64,000 nt of DNA from the NCBI RefSeq assembly GCF_004296335.1, contig NZ_SGIU01000001.1, positions 1,155,290-1,219,289 of the forward strand, in the 5' to 3' direction. The translations under genes were made by a program, and so were the position numbers. Position 1 is the stretch's first letter, and the number at the start of each line of letters is the position of its first letter. Positions 46,028-54,112 of the stretch are shown here, one piece after another. The notes beneath the pieces are model-generated. The model saw only the letters and a program-made list of their open reading frames with translations. It searched no databases and was not told where the DNA came from. Source of the stretch: Flagellimonas allohymeniacidonis. GTDB taxonomy: Bacteria > Bacteroidota > Bacteroidia > Flavobacteriales > Flavobacteriaceae.

Positions 46028-46608
46028 TCGAAAAGCCCTTCAATTTGGGCATATTGCAATAGCATAATGGTTTTAGCATCTTTTATTTCCCCTATTTGTA
46101 TCATTCGAAGAGCCTCTTCAAAAGGCATTTCCAACACCTCAATGTTTTCAGTCTCATCCTCGGCCCCACCACCCTCACTCACCTTCATGGTATCTTCATA
46201 ACGCCCAATAAAAAAGTAGAGGATTTCTGTAACGGAGCCTGGGGACATATACGATTCAAATACCTTTTCAACAGTGGTAATCTTATATCCTGTTTCTTCC
46301 TCAACCTCCATTTTAATGGTCTCTTCGGCATTTCCTTTTTCCAAGATTCCCGCACAGGCTTCAATCATCATCCCATCCTCGTTGCCATTTAAAAAGGTGG
46401 GCATTCGAAATTGGCGCGTCAGTATAACAGTGCCCCTTTTCAAATTGTAAAGAAGGATTACTGCCCCATTGCCCCGGTCATAGGCCTCCCGGATTTGAGT
46501 CTCCCACGAACCATCTTCTTTTTGGTAATCGAAGGTCACTTTGTTTAAAAAGTACCAATTGTCGGAAAGAAGTTCTTTTTTAATGTTTTTTACTTGACCA
46601 TACTTCAT
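46024..46608 (-). CDS. Nudix hydrolase, NudK/GDP-mannose pyrophosphatase-like
   Basis: 194 residues. N-terminus KNIKKELLSDNWYFLNKVTFDY and GAVILLYNLKRGTVILTRQFR match NudK. The Nudix box reads GILEKGNAEETIKMEVEEETGY; Glu residues for Mg binding are present, but the usual Arg or Lys before the first box Glu is Met. Would hydrolyse GDP-mannose or similar nucleotide sugars. Cytoplasmic. Single gene overlapping the S13 gene tail to tail. Confidence 0.88.
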   Translation of the reverse strand: MKYGQVKNIKKELLSDNWYFLNKVTFDYQKEDGSWETQIREAYDRGNGAVILLYNLKRGTVILTRQFRMPTFLNGNEDGMMIEACAGILEKGNAEETIKMEVEEETGYKITTVEKVFESYMSPGSVTEILYFFIGRYEDTMKVSEGGGAEDETENIEVLEMPFEEALRMIQIGEIKDAKTIMLLQYAQIEGLFD

Positions 46609-46649
46609 ATTGAAAGGGTAGTGTGTGAAATGGAGGTAGTTTATACTTA

Positions 46650-47303
46650 TTAGACGGATGCTGCGTGGTTCAAATATCGTCGGAATGGCAACATTTCCAA
46701 ATAAACCTGCTTAATCTTTTCGTTAAATCCAGGTTTCAGCACTTCTTCCCTCGACAATTCGTGTACGACTGCAAAGGTTTTGTTCTTCAACAAATCAATA
46801 TGCGGGTGGTCATTGGCAAAACCTTTTGGAGCATTGGTCAATTTTTCATCTTCATACAGTTCGCCAAATGTTTTTTTAAACGAAGGTTTGTGCAAAATAG
46901 CCTTGAGCTCCTCCCCGTTGTAGTCAATACCTTCGCGAATACTTCGAAGTGTTTTGGGTTCGGGGCGCCAGAATCCACCAGCCAACAAGCATTGCTTCAC
47001 CCCGACCTCGATATAAAAGTCCGCCGAATTGGGAGCTTTGTCCAACCCGGCTCCAAAATGGTCCTTGTAAATGGGTTTGTGCGGATGAAACATTAAATTG
47101 TTATTGATCCGGTTGATTCCCTTTTTGCCTGGAGTGGGATAGTATTCGTCATCCAACTGGGCCATAGTGTAGTCCAATCCGTCCAACCAAACGATGAAAT
47201 CATCCCGAAGGGATTTATACCATTTTCGATTGGCATCCATCCATTCTTTGTTGTTGTTTTTTTGGAGCTCTGTTAGAAAATCGAATAGTTCGTGGAAGTT
47301 CAT
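46650..47303 (-). CDS. DUF2461 family protein
   Basis: 217 residues matching DUF2461/TIGR02453: NNNKEWMDANRKWYKSLRDDF, then GKKGINRINNNLMFHPHKPIYKDHFG (split), and YIEVGVKQCLLAGGFWRPEP. Cytoplasmic, function unknown. Its ATG lies just two bases from the left inverted repeat that flanks the four-helix-bundle gene, so its present leader is made of repeat sequence. Possibly once contiguous with TIGR00266 upstream. Confidence 0.87.
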   Translation of the reverse strand: MNFHELFDFLTELQKNNNKEWMDANRKWYKSLRDDFIVWLDGLDYTMAQLDDEYYPTPGKKGINRINNNLMFHPHKPIYKDHFGAGLDKAPNSADFYIEVGVKQCLLAGGFWRPEPKTLRSIREGIDYNGEELKAILHKPSFKKTFGELYEDEKLTNAPKGFANDHPHIDLLKNKTFAVVHELSREEVLKPGFNEKIKQVYLEMLPFRRYLNHAASV

Positions 47304-47304
47304 T

Positions 47305-47334
47305 TGCTAGGTGCTTGGTGCTAGGTGTTTGATG
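47305..47334. repeat. Left inverted repeat flanking the four-helix-bundle gene
   Basis: Built from repeated units GGTGCTTGGTG and CTAGGTGTTTGA (47310-47332). The reverse complement of these units recurs at 47771-47803. G/T-rich on the plus strand, unlike the surrounding sequence, and outside any gene. Confidence 0.8.
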
Positions 47335-47348
47335 ATGGGTAAAAGATA

Positions 47349-47711
47349 TTACAACTTCGTCCTAAAAGCTATTATCATGTTCATAAGCTTGTAACAATCC
47401 AAGTAAAGACCATCAAAAATATCGGTTGAAATATAGTTTCTGTTTTTTGCTTTGTGCAAACAAGTCACAACTTCAGCTAGAGACCGAACAGCGTATCCCA
47501 AAAACCTTCGAAACTCAGGTATGGATTGTATGATTGAGCCCTCAGAAATGTTTAGGGCGACAGAGTCAATGGCTCTACATATTTGAGATGATAAGTTATA
47601 AAGTTCTTTTCTCGGGAAGCTATCGGCATGGTTGGTAATCTTTTCACCCAGCTCCATTGCATCTTGCCAAATATGGAGTCTTTCAAACTTAAATTTTGTT
47701 TGGTAATGCAT
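47349..47711 (-). CDS. Four-helix-bundle (S23/IVS-like) protein
   Basis: 120 residues: FKFERLHIWQDAMELGEKI, LSSQICRAIDSVALNISEG, FRRFLGYAVRSLAEVVTCL, then KLMNMIIAF. This is the four-helix-bundle family first known from intervening sequences of 23S rRNA genes and later from diversity-generating retroelements (Avd). Here it is neither in an rRNA gene nor near a reverse transcriptase. It is enclosed by imperfect inverted repeats, which suggests insertion as a unit between DUF2461 and TIGR00266. No catalytic residues; RNA or nucleic-acid binding is a possibility only. Confidence 0.9.
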   Translation of the reverse strand: MHYQTKFKFERLHIWQDAMELGEKITNHADSFPRKELYNLSSQICRAIDSVALNISEGSIIQSIPEFRRFLGYAVRSLAEVVTCLHKAKNRNYISTDIFDGLYLDCYKLMNMIIAFRTKL

Positions 47712-47770
47712 AACAGTAGGTTAAAAATGTGAATTGCCAATATACCAAAAACCTGCTTGGTCACACTTGT

Positions 47771-47803
47771 CAAACACCAAGCATCAGGCACCAAGCACCA
47801 AAC
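47771..47803. repeat. Right inverted repeat flanking the four-helix-bundle gene
   Basis: Its reverse complement reads GGTGCTTGGTG, a 7-base insert CCTGATG, then CTTGGTGTTTGA, matching the left repeat with one base change apart from the insert. Lies 15 bases from the stop of TIGR00266. No clear target-site duplication outside the repeats. Confidence 0.8.
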
Positions 47804-47818
47804 ATTAAGAACTCAACA

Positions 47819-48616
47819 TCAAAACCGATTGTCCCCCATAACAATATCCCCAAGACCTCCTAGAATGCTACCTTCACCTTTGTCTTTTCCGCCTCTTGGG
47901 ATAGAAGCCAAAACCCGTCCAGCCAGTCGGCTAAAGGGCAATGATTGCACATATACCGTCCCTGGGCCCCGTAATGTGGCAAAAAACAAACCTTCCCCAC
48001 CAAAGACGGTGTTCTTGATGCCTCCTACAAATTCAATATCGTAGTCCACAGTTTGGGAAAAGCCTACAATGCAACCTGTATCCACTTTTAAAACTTCACC
48101 GGGACCCAGTTCTTTCTTGGCCATAGTGCCCCCTGCATGTATAAAAGCTAATCCATCGCCCTCAAGCTTTTGCATAATAAATCCTTCCCCACCAAAAAGA
48201 CCTCGGCCCAATCGCTTGGAGAATTCAATACCTACCGAGACACCTTTGGCAGCGCACAAAAAGGCATCTTTTTGGCAGATAAACTTGCCTCCCTTTTCAG
48301 AAAGGTCAATAGGAAGTATTTTGCCAGGATAAGGCGACGCGAAGCTCACCTGCTTTTTGCCCTGCCCCACGTTTAAAAACGCGGTCATAAAAAGGCTTTC
48401 CCCTGTGAGCAGTCGTTTTCCTGCAGAGAATAATTTGCCCAAGACCCCAGAATCTTGATTGGACCCATCACCAAAAATGGTGTCCATCTTTATGTCGGTA
48501 TCCATCATCATAAAGCTTCCGGCTTCCGCCACAACAGCTTCTTGGGGGTCGAGTTCAATCTCAACATATTGCATTTCTTCCCCGTAAATTTGATAGTCTA
48601 TTTCGTGTGCGTTCAT
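47819..48616 (-). CDS. TIGR00266/AIM24-family protein
   Basis: 265 residues: [23 protein letters not shown] then [41 protein letters not shown], and [23 protein letters not shown]. This is the widespread TIGR00266 (AIM24-related) beta-roll family. Mitochondrial Aim24 is linked to membrane organisation; the bacterial role is not known. Cytoplasmic, no signal peptide. Ends 15 bases from the right inverted repeat of the four-helix-bundle element. Confidence 0.9.
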   Translation of the reverse strand: MNAHEIDYQIYGEEMQYVEIELDPQEAVVAEAGSFMMMDTDIKMDTIFGDGSNQDSGVLGKLFSAGKRLLTGESLFMTAFLNVGQGKKQVSFASPYPGKILPIDLSEKGGKFICQKDAFLCAAKGVSVGIEFSKRLGRGLFGGEGFIMQKLEGDGLAFIHAGGTMAKKELGPGEVLKVDTGCIVGFSQTVDYDIEFVGGIKNTVFGGEGLFFATLRGPGTVYVQSLPFSRLAGRVLASIPRGGKDKGEGSILGGLGDIVMGDNRF

Positions 48617-48698
48617 TTTTTGATTTTAAAGATTTCAAATAATCAGTTGCCAACTTTTATGTTTTGTTACATAGAAGCTAACGTTAAGCCAAAAATAA

Positions 48699-48726
48699 AA
48701 AAGGCAGCCTGAATGGGCTGCCTTTT
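48699..48726 (-). terminator. Terminator after the YegP-like gene
   Basis: Stem AAAAGGCAGCC/GGCTGCCTTTT with a ~6-base loop; on the minus strand followed by TTTTTTATTTTT. Confidence 0.85.
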
Positions 48727-48768
48727 CAAATCACATTTTGGTGATATAAAAAATTCTTCTGTATGCCT

Positions 48769-49098
48769 TTATGAATTGTCCACCACTTCGGCATCAGGAG
48801 CGTTCTTCTTTACCGAAGCAATCCCGTTTTCCATAGCATCTGTTGAGGAATACATTTCACTCTTTCCTATAACCTGACCGTTTGTAGCGTTCAAAGTAAA
48901 GAAAGGACTTCCATCTTTTGCAGTTTTGCGCTCAAAGCGTGCATCGTCTTGCGAATTCTTTTTAACAGACTCAATCCCATTTTTACACCCATCCTTGCTT
49001 TCGTAGCTTTGGCTAGTTAAAATAACCTGCCCATTACCCGCCTTTAGGTTAAACATGGTTTTACCTGAGCTTCCTGTTTTGATTTCGAATTTTCCCAT
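48769..49098 (-). CDS. YegP-like DUF1508 protein with two repeats
   Basis: 109 residues built from two DUF1508 repeats: FEIKTGSSGKTMFNLKAGNG plus QVILTSQSYESKDGCKNGIESVKKN, and FERKTAKDGSPFFTLNATNG plus QVIGKSEMYSSTDAMENGIASVKKN. Small cytoplasmic alpha+beta protein; cellular role unknown. Monocistronic with its own terminator. Confidence 0.92.
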   Translation of the reverse strand: MGKFEIKTGSSGKTMFNLKAGNGQVILTSQSYESKDGCKNGIESVKKNSQDDARFERKTAKDGSPFFTLNATNGQVIGKSEMYSSTDAMENGIASVKKNAPDAEVVDNS

Positions 49099-49251
49099 TT
49101 GGTATTTAATTTCTAATTAGTGTTATAGTTGAAGTTGAAAATTACTAAAAAAATAGTGTTTCTCGATCTTTCTGAACTGGAACTCACCATATTATTTGCA
49201 ATTCATCTTGATTGTTTGACACTTTTTCCTAAAAAAAGTCACAATAACATG

Positions 49252-49707
49252 CTATTTTTTTAATCGAATGGTCCACTCAAAGTTAAAAGTGGACACCATT
49301 ACCCCATCGGCATTAACGCCTACGGATTTCATCCAAAAGGTTTGGCCTTCACCAGTGGCAATGGTTTTTTTAATGGCATTTTCTATTAAGTGGCCATCTT
49401 CACAGGTAAAGGTTATTCTTCCCGTTGCCTTTTTGGTAAAGCTCGCATTGTTGTTGGCCACTAACATGGAAATTTTTTTGCCACTTTGTTGAATCTGGGA
49501 GATGACCATGGCCCCCGTACTTAACTCTGCAGCCATACCTTGAACTGCCCAAAACATCGATTTGAATGGATTCTGATTCAGCCATTTATGCTTCACGGTA
49601 GTTACAGCTTTTTTTTCATCTATAGATTTTAACCGAACACCGCACCACCAGGCGGAAGGAAGCTTAAAAAAAGTGAAGGTGTTGAATTTACTGGGTTTAG
49701 TGGCCAT
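49252..49707 (-). CDS. DUF4442 hotdog-fold thioesterase-like protein
   Basis: 151 residues: FKLPSAWWCGVRLKSIDEKK, VKHKWLNQNPFKSMFWAVQGMAAE, then ISMLVANNNASFTKKATGRI. DUF4442 proteins share the hotdog fold of acyl-CoA thioesterases; NPFKSMFWA takes the place of the usual N-x-x-G/S-S catalytic segment. Substrate unknown. Divergent from the DUF4870 gene. Confidence 0.85.
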   Translation of the reverse strand: MATKPSKFNTFTFFKLPSAWWCGVRLKSIDEKKAVTTVKHKWLNQNPFKSMFWAVQGMAAELSTGAMVISQIQQSGKKISMLVANNNASFTKKATGRITFTCEDGHLIENAIKKTIATGEGQTFWMKSVGVNADGVMVSTFNFEWTIRLKK

Positions 49708-49790
49708 GTTTGTGATTTGATTGCTGTAAATGTATCGAAAATATCTTTAGTATATTTTGTTAAATATATGTTAATTTATAGTACTTTGTT

Positions 49791-49822
49791 TTGCATAGTA
49801 CCATCTTTTGGATATATATTTG
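49791..49822 (+). promoter_or_regulatory. Bacteroidota-type promoter for the DUF4870-PadR-PspC group
   Basis: TTG at 49791-49793, 21-base spacer, TATATTTG at 49815-49822: an exact match to TTG-N17-23-TAnnTTTG. Predicted start near 49828, leaving a ~48-base leader before the DUF4870 ATG at 49876. Confidence 0.65.
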
Positions 49823-49832
49823 CATCGTAAGC

Positions 49833-49851
49833 TAATGGGTAAACCCATATT
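49833..49851 (+). promoter_or_regulatory. Operator-like inverted repeat in the DUF4870 leader
   Basis: ATGGGT-AA-ACCCAT (49835-49848) with flanking TA-rich bases extending the symmetry. It sits ~12 bases after the -7 element, a position where a repressor would block transcription. PadR, encoded two genes downstream, is an obvious but unproven candidate. Confidence 0.5.
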
Positions 49852-49875
49852 ACTATCAAAAATCATCAATTAAAA

Positions 49876-50358
49876 ATGGCAACAACTTTAACCAAACACG
49901 AACGGAATCTGTCGGCGATCATACACGCCTCCACCTTCTCGAAGTACTTTATCCCCTTTGGAAACTTTATTTTTCCATTGATTTTGTGGACGGCCAACAA
50001 GAAGGAATACGAATTTGTGGATTACAACGGAAAGCAGGCACTCAATTTTCAGATTAGCATGTTGTTATACTCCATTGTGGCCAGTTTGATTACCATTCCT
50101 TTTTTTATCGGGTTTTTGCCAGATTTGTTTGACTGGAATTTTTTTGGATTCCACCGTTTAAGCGATTTCAACAACCTAAATGTTCATATCAGTAGCGACG
50201 ATTTCCGGTTTGGAAGGCTTTTTTGGCCCGCGGGTATCTCAGGGCTGATTCATTTGGCCTTAATCGTTATCAATGTGGTATATACCATCTTGGCGACCAT
50301 TCGAACCAACGAAGGACAGACTTTTAAATATCCGTTTACCATAAAATTCATCAAATAA
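49876..50358 (+). CDS. DUF4870 membrane protein
   Basis: 160 residues, three to four membrane helices. HASTFSKYFIPFGNFIFPLILW, then YEFVDYNGKQALNFQISMLLYSI are typical of DUF4870 (Tic20-like small membrane proteins). Function unknown. First gene behind the strong promoter at 49791; in this group such genes often accompany PadR and PspC as here. Confidence 0.88.
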   Translation: MATTLTKHERNLSAIIHASTFSKYFIPFGNFIFPLILWTANKKEYEFVDYNGKQALNFQISMLLYSIVASLITIPFFIGFLPDLFDWNFFGFHRLSDFNNLNVHISSDDFRFGRLFWPAGISGLIHLALIVINVVYTILATIRTNEGQTFKYPFTIKFIK

Positions 50359-50372
50359 TCATGTAACGAGTT

Positions 50373-50470
50373 TATTCATCAATCAAAACAATCATCAATC
50401 AATCATCAATCAATCATCAATCAAAAAACGAACCTAATCAATCAAGAAAACGATTTGAACCATCAATCAA
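50373..50470. repeat. Short tandem repeats between DUF4870 and PadR genes
   Basis: Three exact 11-base copies of AATCATCAATC at 50390-50422, with further partial copies (ATCAATCAAAA) at ~50378, 50417 and 50462. No gene here. Could be a slippage-prone spacer that tunes expression, or a binding array. Confidence 0.85.
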
Positions 50471-50504
50471 AAACGAACAGTTAACATAATAGAACCATGA
50501 AGTT

Positions 50505-50834
50505 ATGAACATAGAGAATACAAAAGCACAAATGCGCAAAGGGGTTCTAGAGTACTGCATTCTTTCGATTTTAAAGGAAAAGGATAAATATGCTTCCGAA
50601 ATTTTGGGAGCTTTAAAAGACGCCAAGATGCTCGTAGTTGAAGGCACCATTTATCCCCTACTGACCCGACTTAAGAATGCCGGTTTGCTCAATTACCGCT
50701 GGGAAGAGTCCACTTCGGGGCCGCCTCGCAAATACTACGCGCTTACCGAAACAGGCCATATGTTTCTAAACGAACTGAACGGCACCTGGGATGAATTGAG
50801 AAATGCAGTCAATCTGGTAACCAACACAAAATAG
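50505..50834 (+). CDS. PadR-family transcriptional regulator
   Basis: 109 residues, winged HTH: MRKGVLEYCILSILKEKDKYASEIL, VVEGTIYPLLTRLKNAGLLNYRW, then SGPPRKYYALTETG. Minimal PadR without a long C-terminal domain. Usually represses adjacent genes until an envelope or chemical signal relieves it. Nine bases before the PspC gene, so autoregulation of this group is likely. Candidate operator at 49833. Confidence 0.93.
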   Translation: MNIENTKAQMRKGVLEYCILSILKEKDKYASEILGALKDAKMLVVEGTIYPLLTRLKNAGLLNYRWEESTSGPPRKYYALTETGHMFLNELNGTWDELRNAVNLVTNTK

Positions 50835-50843
50835 AATCAAAAA

Positions 50844-52580
50844 ATGAACAAGACAGTAAATATAAATTTAGCGAACACGCTCTTCCATATAGACGATGTT
50901 GCTTTTAATAAACTCAAGAGATATCTCGAGTCTATAAAACGATCCTTTTCAGGTACATCGGGGAGCGATGAAATTATAGCCGACATCGAGGCACGAATTG
51001 CCGAGCTCTTTTTGGAGAAAATGGAAAACGAACGTCAGGTCATCACCCAAAAAGAAGTGGATGAGGTCATTGATGTCATGGGGCAACCTGAAGACTATAT
51101 GGTGGATGAAGACATTTTTGAGGATGAACCTCGTAAAGCGACCTCCACCACAACACGAAGCTCGAAAAAATTGTATCGAGACATCGATCAAAAATACATA
51201 GGTGGTGTCTGCGCCGGACTGGAATACTATTTGGGAATAGACGCCCTATGGATACGACTTATATTCATTTTAGTTGCAGTATTTACAGGCTTTGGACTGA
51301 TTGCCTATATCCTGTTATGGATTTTGGTACCCGAAGCTGCCACAACCTCCCAAAAATTGGATATGACGGGGGAGCCCATCAACATCAGCAATATAGAACG
51401 CAAAGTTAAAGAGGGGTTTGATGATGTTGCGGACAAAGTAAAAAGTGTCGACTACGAAAAAGTCGGCAGTAAGGTCAAAAGCGGCTCCAAGACCTTTTTC
51501 GATACCATAGGGGAGATTATCATGTTCTTGTTCAAGGTATTTGGCAAGTTCATAGGTATCCTTCTCATTATAATAGGTGCAGCAACCTTAATATCACTTT
51601 TTGTGGCCTTGTTCACCGTGGGCATGTTCAATGCTGTGGATTTCCCGGGAGTTGATTTCTACGAAATCGTGAACACCACAGGAGCCCCTGTTTGGGTGGT
51701 TTCCCTACTGTTGTTCTTTGCACTGGGTATACCTTTCTTCTTCCTTTTGTATTTAGGACTGAAGATATTGGTGAACAACCTAAAATCAATCGGTAACATT
51801 GCCAAGTTCTCCTTGCTCGGACTATGGCTAATTTCCATCGGTGCCTTGTTCGCACTAGGTGTAAGGCAAGCCGCTGAATTTGCCAATGTAGGCAGTGTTA
51901 CGGTCAAAGAGGAGGTTGCCATGCTCAACCCCGCTGACACCCTAACCATTACGATGAACAACTACGACTATGATTTTGACAGAGATCAAGTTCGTTTCGG
52001 GAATATGACCTTCGCCTATGATGAAAATGGAGACCGGTTTTTGATTTCTGATGAAGTCGATATCAAAATCCGTAAAGCCAAAGACTCCATCCTAAAGGTC
52101 GATGTGCGGAAAGATTCGCATGGGAGCAGCACCCCAAAGGCGAGGGAAAGGGCACAACAAATCAACTATAACTATTCACTATCTGATAGTGAAATGGTTT
52201 TGGATGATTACTTGACCACCGATGTTTCCAATAAGGCCCGGGATCAAGAGGTAACCGTAACCATTTATGTCCCGGAAGGAAAGTCGTTGAATTTTGACGA
52301 CTCTTTGTACGGTCATATCGGCAGGGGTATCAAAAATGATAGGAATTATTACCGTAATAGCATAATTGGCCATACCTGGGTTATGGGTGAAGATGGTGAA
52401 TTAAAGTGTCAAGACTGTCCTGAAGAGGAAGAAGCAAGCGACACTGAAAATGAAGGTGGAAAAATCATCATCAATGAAGATGGCATTGACATCGACCTTA
52501 AAGATGATGATGAAAGCTTTGAAATGAAAATCGATGAAGACGGCATTCGTATCAAAGCAAAGGAGAATGAAAACAATTGA
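50844..52580 (+). CDS. PspC-domain envelope-stress membrane protein
   Basis: 578 residues. N-terminal ~1-100 resembles the short helical region paired with PspC in Bacteroidota (DIEARIAELFLEKMENERQVIT). PspC domain ~108-170: KLYRDIDQKYIGGVCAGLEYYLGIDALWIRLIF then GLIAYILLWILVPEA, with its membrane helix. Four more helices follow (~225-350), then a beta-rich domain and an acidic C-terminus (DDDESFEMKIDEDG). PspC senses or stabilises a stressed inner membrane. Transcribed with PadR upstream and DUF2807 downstream. Confidence 0.92.
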   Translation: MNKTVNINLANTLFHIDDVAFNKLKRYLESIKRSFSGTSGSDEIIADIEARIAELFLEKMENERQVITQKEVDEVIDVMGQPEDYMVDEDIFEDEPRKATSTTTRSSKKLYRDIDQKYIGGVCAGLEYYLGIDALWIRLIFILVAVFTGFGLIAYILLWILVPEAATTSQKLDMTGEPINISNIERKVKEGFDDVADKVKSVDYEKVGSKVKSGSKTFFDTIGEIIMFLFKVFGKFIGILLIIIGAATLISLFVALFTVGMFNAVDFPGVDFYEIVNTTGAPVWVVSLLLFFALGIPFFFLLYLGLKILVNNLKSIGNIAKFSLLGLWLISIGALFALGVRQAAEFANVGSVTVKEEVAMLNPADTLTITMNNYDYDFDRDQVRFGNMTFAYDENGDRFLISDEVDIKIRKAKDSILKVDVRKDSHGSSTPKARERAQQINYNYSLSDSEMVLDDYLTTDVSNKARDQEVTVTIYVPEGKSLNFDDSLYGHIGRGIKNDRNYYRNSIIGHTWVMGEDGELKCQDCPEEEEASDTENEGGKIIINEDGIDIDLKDDDESFEMKIDEDGIRIKAKENENN

Positions 52581-52666
52581 GAAGTGATTTTCGACAATTG
52601 GGAGACATTTACTAGCAGAACATTATAGAAAACAACAATTTTGATCAATCATTAAAAACAACAATC

Positions 52667-53389
52667 ATGACAACACTAGCAAGAATCGCAATCGCAGTAT
52701 TAATGGCCCTTTTCGCCTCTTCCTGCAATTTTGACATTAACTTCGGAGCAGGGAAAAAAGGGAATGGCGTAGTCGTGGAAGAACCACGAAACATTACCGA
52801 AGACTTTTCAACCATCTCTGCTGCAGAAGGACTTGATGTATTTGTAACACAAGACAAGGACTTCAGTATCTCGGTTGAAGCCGATGAAAATGTGATAGAC
52901 CTCATCGCTACAGATATCAGCGACGGGAAATTAAGGATCCATACAGTGGAAAACATCGGACGGGCCACCAAGAAAATATATGTAACACTTCCTGAAATAC
53001 AAGGACTTAAAAGCTCAAGTGGCGCTGACCTTATTGTTCAAAACGTAATAGAGTCAGACAAGTTGGAGCTTGACGCCAGCAGTGGCTCTGACCTAAAGGT
53101 CGAGCTTGTGGCTTCAGAGGTTTCTGCAGATGCCAGCAGCGGAGCCGATATCAAACTCTCTGGTAGGGCCGAAGTACTTTATGCGGATGCCAGTAGTGGT
53201 GCCGACATAAGGGCCCGTGACCTAGAGGTAAAGAGATGCAATGCCGAAGCAAGCAGTGGATCGGATATCTCGGTGCACGTGACCGAATCTTTGGTGGCCG
53301 ATGCAAGCAGTGGAGCCGACATTTCGTATACTGGAGAAGCAAGCGTTCAGAAAAGAAAGTCTGCTTCAGGAAGCGTTCACAAATACTAA
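52667..53389 (+). CDS. DUF2807 (head GIN domain) lipoprotein
   Basis: 240 residues; lipobox ASSC gives Cys20. The head GIN/DUF2807 fold shows about six turns with a 18-21-residue period marked by ASSGAD or ASSGSD, a right-handed beta-helix. The start (VVEEPRNITEDFSTISAAEGLDVFVTQDKDF, residues ~35-65) is the family signature. Envelope-anchored; role unknown, regularly adjacent to PspC and PadR genes, which suggests a shared stress function. Ends in a basic QKRKSASG tail. Terminator follows. Confidence 0.9.
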   Translation: MTTLARIAIAVLMALFASSCNFDINFGAGKKGNGVVVEEPRNITEDFSTISAAEGLDVFVTQDKDFSISVEADENVIDLIATDISDGKLRIHTVENIGRATKKIYVTLPEIQGLKSSSGADLIVQNVIESDKLELDASSGSDLKVELVASEVSADASSGADIKLSGRAEVLYADASSGADIRARDLEVKRCNAEASSGSDISVHVTESLVADASSGADISYTGEASVQKRKSASGSVHKY

Positions 53390-53462
53390 AATTTAGCAGG
53401 GCTTAAACCCATCACATATAGGATAGTTTTTTCATAGCTAAATCAACCAAGCCAATTCAATT

Positions 53463-53492
53463 AAGGACTCAATAACATTTGGGTCCTTTTTT
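53463..53492 (+). terminator. Rho-independent terminator after DUF2807
   Basis: 8-bp stem AAGGACTC/GGGTCCTT (one wobble), 10-base loop, then T run. 74 bases past the DUF2807 stop. Confidence 0.8.
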
Positions 53493-53523
53493 GTGTATTA
53501 TACGCAATTCCAGGGCCTGTATT

Positions 53524-53570
53524 TTGACTATTTAGCAAAAAATATTGTATCTTATTGGTGAAAATTCACC
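53524..53570 (+). promoter_or_regulatory. Promoter-like element with inverted repeat before 53591
   Basis: TTG 53524-53526, 21-base spacer, TATCTTAT at 53548-53555 (partial match to TAnnTTTG). Directly after it is GGTGAA-AA-TTCACC (53557-53570), a perfect 6-bp inverted repeat with an AA centre, likely in the start-site region. Looks like a repressor site; the protein is unknown. Confidence 0.42.
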
Positions 53571-53590
53571 GATAACTTAAACACTCTGCC

Positions 53591-54037
53591 ATGAAAAAAA
53601 TCTTTGGATTGATTCTGCTGATGCTGATTTTGGTTTCTGCCACTAATTGGTCATCCCCACCACCTGAAATGCTACATTCTATCGAAGGAACCTGGGAGCT
53701 GGATAGCTTTTATAGTTATGACGGGCAGGATATTACGGATACCATAGAAAAATCGGAAGGATATCGTCAAGTAAAGATGTACTCCAAAGGCAAGATCATG
53801 TGGACAAGATACGTCCCAGATGACCCCCATGGTAGATTTGGTTATGGTTCCTATAGAATTACGGAAGGTGAGCTTATAGAAGTCATTGAATATGGTGATG
53901 ATGCGATGATGAAAGCTTTGGACACCATGCGTAATTTTACCTTCGAATTGATTTTAAAGGAAAACTCTTTTAGCCAAATAACCTTGGATGAAGAGGGAGA
54001 ACGAACTTCATCTGAAAACTACGTTCGTATCGATTAG
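53591..54037 (+). CDS. Exported lipocalin-like protein, function unknown
   Basis: 148 residues with signal peptide (MKKIFGLILLMLILVSA, ~17). The rest resembles lipocalin-like small beta-barrels of Bacteroidota: SIEGTWELDSFYSYDGQDI, YRQVKMYSKGKIMWTRYV, FGYGSYRITEGELIEVIEYG. No specific ligand pocket can be named. Single gene between terminators. Confidence 0.7.
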   Translation: MKKIFGLILLMLILVSATNWSSPPPEMLHSIEGTWELDSFYSYDGQDITDTIEKSEGYRQVKMYSKGKIMWTRYVPDDPHGRFGYGSYRITEGELIEVIEYGDDAMMKALDTMRNFTFELILKENSFSQITLDEEGERTSSENYVRID

Positions 54038-54065
54038 TACGTATCTCAAAAATACATTGTAATAA

Positions 54066-54090
54066 AAAAGGCACCTTAAAGGTGCCTTTT
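54066..54090. terminator. Bidirectional terminator
   Basis: Perfect 10-bp stem AAAAGGCACC/GGTGCCTTTT with a five-base loop, between the converging 53591 gene and thioredoxin reductase. Confidence 0.88.
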
Positions 54091-54112
54091 AGCTTTTATA
54101 TGCAATCAAATC

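Noticed and set aside
50390..50422. Tandem 11-mers considered as a CRISPR array
   Set aside because: Units are contiguous with no spacers, far shorter than CRISPR repeats, and no cas genes are present.
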